Below are positions 60,090 through 64,000 of a DNA stretch of 64,000 bases, piece after piece. Made by a program: the position numbers and the translations under genes. Location of the stretch: positions 4,030,001-4,094,000 of the forward strand of contig JBBPUQ010000006.1 of the NCBI GenBank assembly GCA_038501195.1, read 5' to 3'. The stretch is from Nemania diffusa (Eukaryota; Ascomycota; Sordariomycetes; Xylariales; Xylariaceae). The notes beneath the pieces are model-generated. The model was not told where the DNA came from. It was given only the letters and a program-made list of their open reading frames with translations, and made no database searches. Positions within the stretch are counted from its first letter, which is position 1. Every line of letters starts with the position of its first letter.

Positions 60090-61199
60090 ATGTCAGCCCC
60101 GGAACAAGCTGAGCAGGTCAACTACGCCACGACGGCCCTGACGTTGTTGATCCTGCTCACTCGCCTCTGCCTCTGGCCCTGGCGCCGCGAGCGCCTCGAC
60201 GCGAGCTTCATCCTGGTCGTCACGTCGGTGCTGGTCGTGGTCGCGCGCATCGTCACCAACGTCTACTACCTGCGGTTCGGCAACGCCTCGGACGTCATCA
60301 AGCACGCCGACTACTTCAACCCGGACAACCTCGACGGCGTCCGGACGGGCAGCATCCTCGTGCTCGTGGCGCGCGTGCTCATCACGGCCGTGCTCTGGCT
60401 GCAGGTCTGCATCCTGCTGCTCTTCTACTCGCGCATCACGTACGGCATCAACTGGGTCGCCGTTGTTGTGAAGATCACCTGGGCCACCGTGGCCGCGACC
60501 TTCGTCGCCGTCGTGCTCGTCACCTTCCTCGAGTGCCGCCCCATCAGCCTCTACTGGCAGGTCACGCCCTCGCCGGGGTACTGCCTGCACGCGTACGCGC
60601 AGCTGCTCACGCAGGCCGTCAGCAACGTGATATTGGACATCATGCTGATCGTCATCGCGTGGCCGATCGTCAACCTGCGCAAGCGCACCGTCGCCGAGCA
60701 CGTCACGCTGTACACGCTGTTCGCGCTGGGCACCTTCTGCATCGTCGTGAGCATCATCCGCGTCGTGTCCGTGCACAGCAGCGGGTCGTCGCAGGTCACG
60801 CGCAGCCTCTGGGCGAGCGTGCAGATGATGGTGTCGACGTTCGTGGCCAACGCGCCCAACATCTACGGGTCCATCCGCGCCATGCGCATGAAGAAGTCGT
60901 CCGCCCACAGCGCGCCGCCCGTGCCGACGTACGGGCTGGGGGGCACGGCGAGGACGAATCGGGGGAGGAGGCAGAGGATGGACTCGTGGCTCAAGATGGA
61001 GCATAGCGAGTATGTGGCGCTCACGACCAACTCGCAGAGTTATATCAGGCCGCTGCCGCCGGCGACGACGTTTTATGACGACCAGACTGCGCCGGCGCCG
61101 TATTCGCATTATCGCGCTGTGGAGGAGGGTCTTGGTGCTCATGGTGAGGGTGATAAGGTAGATCTTTCGGCTGCTTCGTTGAGGATTCAATCACCTTAA
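60090..61199 (+). CDS. SAT4-type (fungal rhodopsin-domain) integral membrane protein
   Basis: Single exon, 369 residues. About seven hydrophobic helices span residues 15-270. The loop ECRPISLYWQ with a downstream Cys (PGYCLH) is the signature of the fungal SAT4/rhodopsin-domain family, as is the late helix VSTFVANAPNIYGSIRAMR. The C-terminal 90 residues are cytoplasmic and polar. Members are plasma-membrane proteins of mostly unknown role; some resemble orphan receptors. This copy is unusually GC-rich (strong C/G third positions), which creates long antisense open frames. No introns. Convergent with the FAD monooxygenase 665 bp away. Confidence 0.85.
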   Translation: MSAPEQAEQVNYATTALTLLILLTRLCLWPWRRERLDASFILVVTSVLVVVARIVTNVYYLRFGNASDVIKHADYFNPDNLDGVRTGSILVLVARVLITAVLWLQVCILLLFYSRITYGINWVAVVVKITWATVAATFVAVVLVTFLECRPISLYWQVTPSPGYCLHAYAQLLTQAVSNVILDIMLIVIAWPIVNLRKRTVAEHVTLYTLFALGTFCIVVSIIRVVSVHSSGSSQVTRSLWASVQMMVSTFVANAPNIYGSIRAMRMKKSSAHSAPPVPTYGLGGTARTNRGRRQRMDSWLKMEHSEYVALTTNSQSYIRPLPPATTFYDDQTAPAPYSHYRAVEEGLGAHGEGDKVDLSAASLRIQSP

Positions 61200-61864
61200 T
61201 TGCGACTTACTACTAGAACGAAAACTTGGACGGATAGGTATCACATTATCATTGCCAGAGACTTACAACTATAAAACATGTTGAGTCGATATGGCTCGAA
61301 ATTATTCATATGCACGCCACGCGATCAGATGTGTGGTATAACAGAACACGGTCTTTCATCGCGAGACGCGCGAGTCATCCACTTCTTCACGACACGCCGG
61401 GCGACGTGGCAGCAGCTGGATATCAACTCATCAAAATCACAACATTCTATTATTCGGCTATATACTGCAAGGACACGGACAACCAGCAGTTGCATCACTG
61501 AACGGAGCAAGAGTGTGTATTATACAAAATTATGGATTTGGTACCCAGGCCAAAGGACGGTGTGTAAAACCAAGGGCACGATTTCTTATATATAAACTAC
61601 GGGATAGTAGAAGATACCCAGCGTGAGCTATTAGGGCGATGTTATCGTGGGATCGATACATCATGCCATATACTAGAGGACTATATGACTCGATATATAC
61701 CTCGGGATTTCCTTTTAACTAGACTATTGAGAAGAACAAGCGTGTTACAATTTTCCAAACAGAACAAATATTTTGATTGATTATCTGTCTAATCGTCCAA
61801 TAGTCGAAACAAGATAAACATAAGTTTTGGAAAGACTTGCTAACGCTATTGCTAAGATATATAA
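61200..61864. other. Intergenic between convergent genes
   Basis: About 665 bp of AT-leaning DNA acting as the shared 3' region of the SAT4-type gene and the monooxygenase. Nothing else seen. Confidence 0.4.
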
Positions 61865-63263
61865 CTATAGGTCTGCCTTCGACTTTCCAGCCAGCACCTT
61901 TTTGAACTCCGCCTCAGCCGCCTTCACCATCTCATCGATATCATTGTCCCAGATCGTATGGTAAAGCTGGCTGATCCTCGGCAAGAACTTCTCCGGATCG
62001 CTGCCCACATCCGGGTTCTGCCACTGGAAGAGCTCAACTGCCTCCCGCGTGGCCCCAGGAAGCCACTGGTCACGCTCGAAGCGCGCCGTGTTATACGCAG
62101 AGAGGGCGTCACAGCATATCTGCGTCCTACTCTTCCCAGACCTCCTCCCCGCCCGGACCTCGTCATCCGCAGCCTTGATCACGCAGGCCAGCACCAGACT
62201 ATCCTCAATACCGAACCCCGCGCCCGACCCGAGATGCGGGCCCGAGGCATGCGCGGCGTCCCCCGCGAGCGCCACGACGCCCTCATTATACCGCGGCGCC
62301 GGGCACGCGTGCATGTCGAAGATAGCCCACTTCTCCAGCGTCGCAGGCAGCAGGTCGACGAGGCCGCGGACGGCAGGATGCCAGTCCTTGAACGCCTCCA
62401 CGGCCTCGGCCCGCGTGCCCGGCGCCGTGTGCCGCTCCGCCGTCCAGGGGCGCGCGTCGCTGACCACGAAGAGCGCGTTCAGGAGCGTGCCGTCCGCCAC
62501 GGCGTAGGTGAGCGCGTGCGCGCCCGGCCCGTTGTACATGAAGCGGCTGGCCGTCCGTTCCTCGCCCAGCACGGCGCGCGCCGCGGCCATGGGGAGGAGG
62601 GCGCGGAAGCAGAATTTGTTCGTGTATTGCGCGTGGGCGGCCGGGTTCGTTTCGCCGAGCATAAGCTGGCGGACGCGGGAGCGGATCCCGTCGCAGCCGA
62701 TCACTGGTTTACGGCGAGGTTAGTCCCGCCTTCTACTACTACCGGAGCTATTGGGGAGATGAGACGGGCAGCATACCGATATCAGCCTCCTCCACCACGC
62801 TCCGCCCCCTGAACCTCAGCTCCGCCTTCCCGTCCCCCCTCCTCACCACCCCCTCGATCTCCATCCCGAACCGCGCGGCGCCCTCAGGCAGCAAGCGCGC
62901 CCACGCCTCGAGGAAGTCGGCGCGGCGGCCCCCCTGGAAGGCGTCGACGCCGATGAGCAGGCGGGCGACGACGGCGTTGGAGCCGCGCCGCCCGTCCACC
63001 CAATTAAAATAGTCCTCGGCGTCGCCCGTGGTGGACGCCACGCGCTTGTAGGCCGCGTGCGCGCGCGCGTCGATGGCGGAAAGCGCGCGCTCCGCGTTCG
63101 GGCTGATCCCGATGCCCGCGCCGAGCTCGGCGAAACCGCTGGACGCGCGCTCGTAGAGCGTGTAGGAGATGCCGCGGCGAGAGAGCGCGAGGGCGAGCAT
63201 CACGCCCGTTATGCCGCCGCCTATGATGGCTACGTGGAGGCCTGGGGTGCTGGAGGCTGTCAT
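61865..63263 (-). CDS. FAD-dependent monooxygenase (salicylate-hydroxylase-like)
   Basis: Two exons, 63263-62777 and 62703-61865, with a 73-bp intron (GTATGC donor, CCAG acceptor, phase 1), giving 441 residues. The dinucleotide-binding motif GGGITG is at residues 15-20 (VAIIGGGITGVMLALALSRR). The DG motif reads VIGCDGIRSRVRQ just after the intron, and the GD motif reads GVVALAGDAAHASGPHLGSG. These three motifs in order define group A flavoprotein hydroxylases, which use NAD(P)H and oxygen to hydroxylate aromatic substrates. The family includes salicylate hydroxylases and many secondary-metabolite enzymes, so the substrate is open. No other pathway genes lie beside it in the window, apart from the convergent membrane protein. 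Confidence 0.92.
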
Positions 63264-64000
63264 GGTGGTGGGGGGTGTGTGTGTGCTAGCTGAGTTTCTT
63301 GTCTAGTGGGTTGCGGTAGGGGGAAGGGATGGGATGGGATGGGATGAGGTGACTTTGACCGAAACATCTCGTACATATGCTATCCTGCTGCTTTGCGTGA
63401 ACTTAGTGCAAGCCATGCTCGACCCCAGCCGCTATTTCGCATTAGATCGGCGGTTTTAAGACCTTGCATGCATAGCCCGAGAAATGGATAGGCATCTTTC
63501 CTTCTTGCTGTGCGGTGTATCGTATAATATGGGAGGGCCAAGATCTAGCTGAATAACTCGTCTACTTTATCGTGAAAACGCTCCCCTGGGATACAAGCAG
63601 AACTCATATGACGGAACTGGGAGCCGGAAGTAGCCAGTTACATGTATGATGCGCCATAAATAAGCCATCGCATCTGCAGGTCGTCGCCCCGACGCCGACG
63701 ATCGGCTAAGGCTTCGGGGGTTGGCTGGGGAAATAAGCCGGAGTCCCGATGTGGCTGACTTGGAAAAGATGAGAGTACTTGTGCCTCCCCCCTCACATTC
63801 CTAGGAGGCTAATATAAACCGTTTTTGCGATGGGAAGCTCCATCCTTGATTGGATTTTTTTCTCGCAGATATTGATTGAGATTCGAGTTTGGGCCGTCGA
63901 AAGAAAATAGGATCATGGAGAAGAGTCATGGCGAGTGGAGTGAACGGGTGCTCCTAACAGGCAAGTTGGGGTCGGTGTTGTTCTCCCTGCATTAACCCCA
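63264..64000. promoter_or_regulatory. Upstream region of the monooxygenase
   Basis: 737 bp to the window edge. A short GGGAT tandem run (about 63,326-63,348) lies about 65 bp upstream of the monooxygenase start. An AATATAAAC sequence near 63,811 on the plus strand could be a TATA element for a divergent gene beyond the window, but no gene start can be supported here. Confidence 0.35.

Noticed and set aside
60093..61190. 365-codon minus-strand frame
   Set aside because: Arg/His/Asp-rich antisense of the SAT4-type membrane protein, without domain motifs.
61958..62812. 284-codon plus-strand frame
   Set aside because: Antisense of the FAD monooxygenase; Arg/Ala/Pro-rich and crosses its intron.

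Overview
The window is nuclear DNA of a filamentous ascomycete (Pezizomycotina). The signs are short 44-99 bp introns with GTAAGT/GTATGT donors, orthologue-grade fungal genes (slt11/ECM2, zuotin, CWC24, ApsA/NUM1), ascomycete-type families (Zn2Cys6 regulator, SAT4-type membrane protein, DHA1 MFS transporter, salicylate-hydroxylase-like monooxygenase, NLR-like ankyrin protein) and extremely AT-rich blocks of the kind left by repeat-induced point mutation (RIP). I cannot place it below subphylum.

Layout. 1-383 is the edge of an AT-rich block. 384-14,533 is a sparse accessory segment: an NAD(P)-dependent reductase (1175-2221, +), a small 16-cysteine protein (2603-2980, +), a six-exon Zn2Cys6 regulator whose zinc-cluster exon looks broken (6135-3938, -), and a secreted Cys-rich protein (10853-9665, -), separated by two gene-free stretches of about 3.5 kb.

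14,534-32,509 is an almost uninterrupted block of very low GC, bounded on both sides by a matching 44-bp inverted sequence that continues inward as short tandem repeats. I read it as one ~18-kb terminal-inverted-repeat DNA element that has been mutated almost beyond recognition. Fossil coding sequence can still be read inside it: a six-finger C2H2 zinc-finger array in which most Cys and His codons have become TAT, a Lys/Phe-rich 120-bp tandem repeat, and a heptad-repeat protein fragment whose premature stops fall mainly where Gln would be expected.

32,510-46,741 alternates accessory and core genes: an F-box-like gene next to the element whose start codon is out of frame, a DHA1-type MFS transporter, slt11 (spliceosome), a small conserved-looking protein, zuotin (ribosome-associated Hsp40), a broken NLR-like ankyrin gene with two stops at likely CAG codons, and cwc24 (spliceosome). 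46,742-64,000 holds a 3.3-kb leader/promoter region, the 2,399-residue cortical nuclear-migration protein ApsA/NUM1, a 2.8-kb gene-free stretch, a SAT4-type seven-helix membrane protein, and convergent to it an FAD-dependent monooxygenase. slt11 and cwc24 act in the same machine; otherwise the neighbours do not form an obvious pathway.
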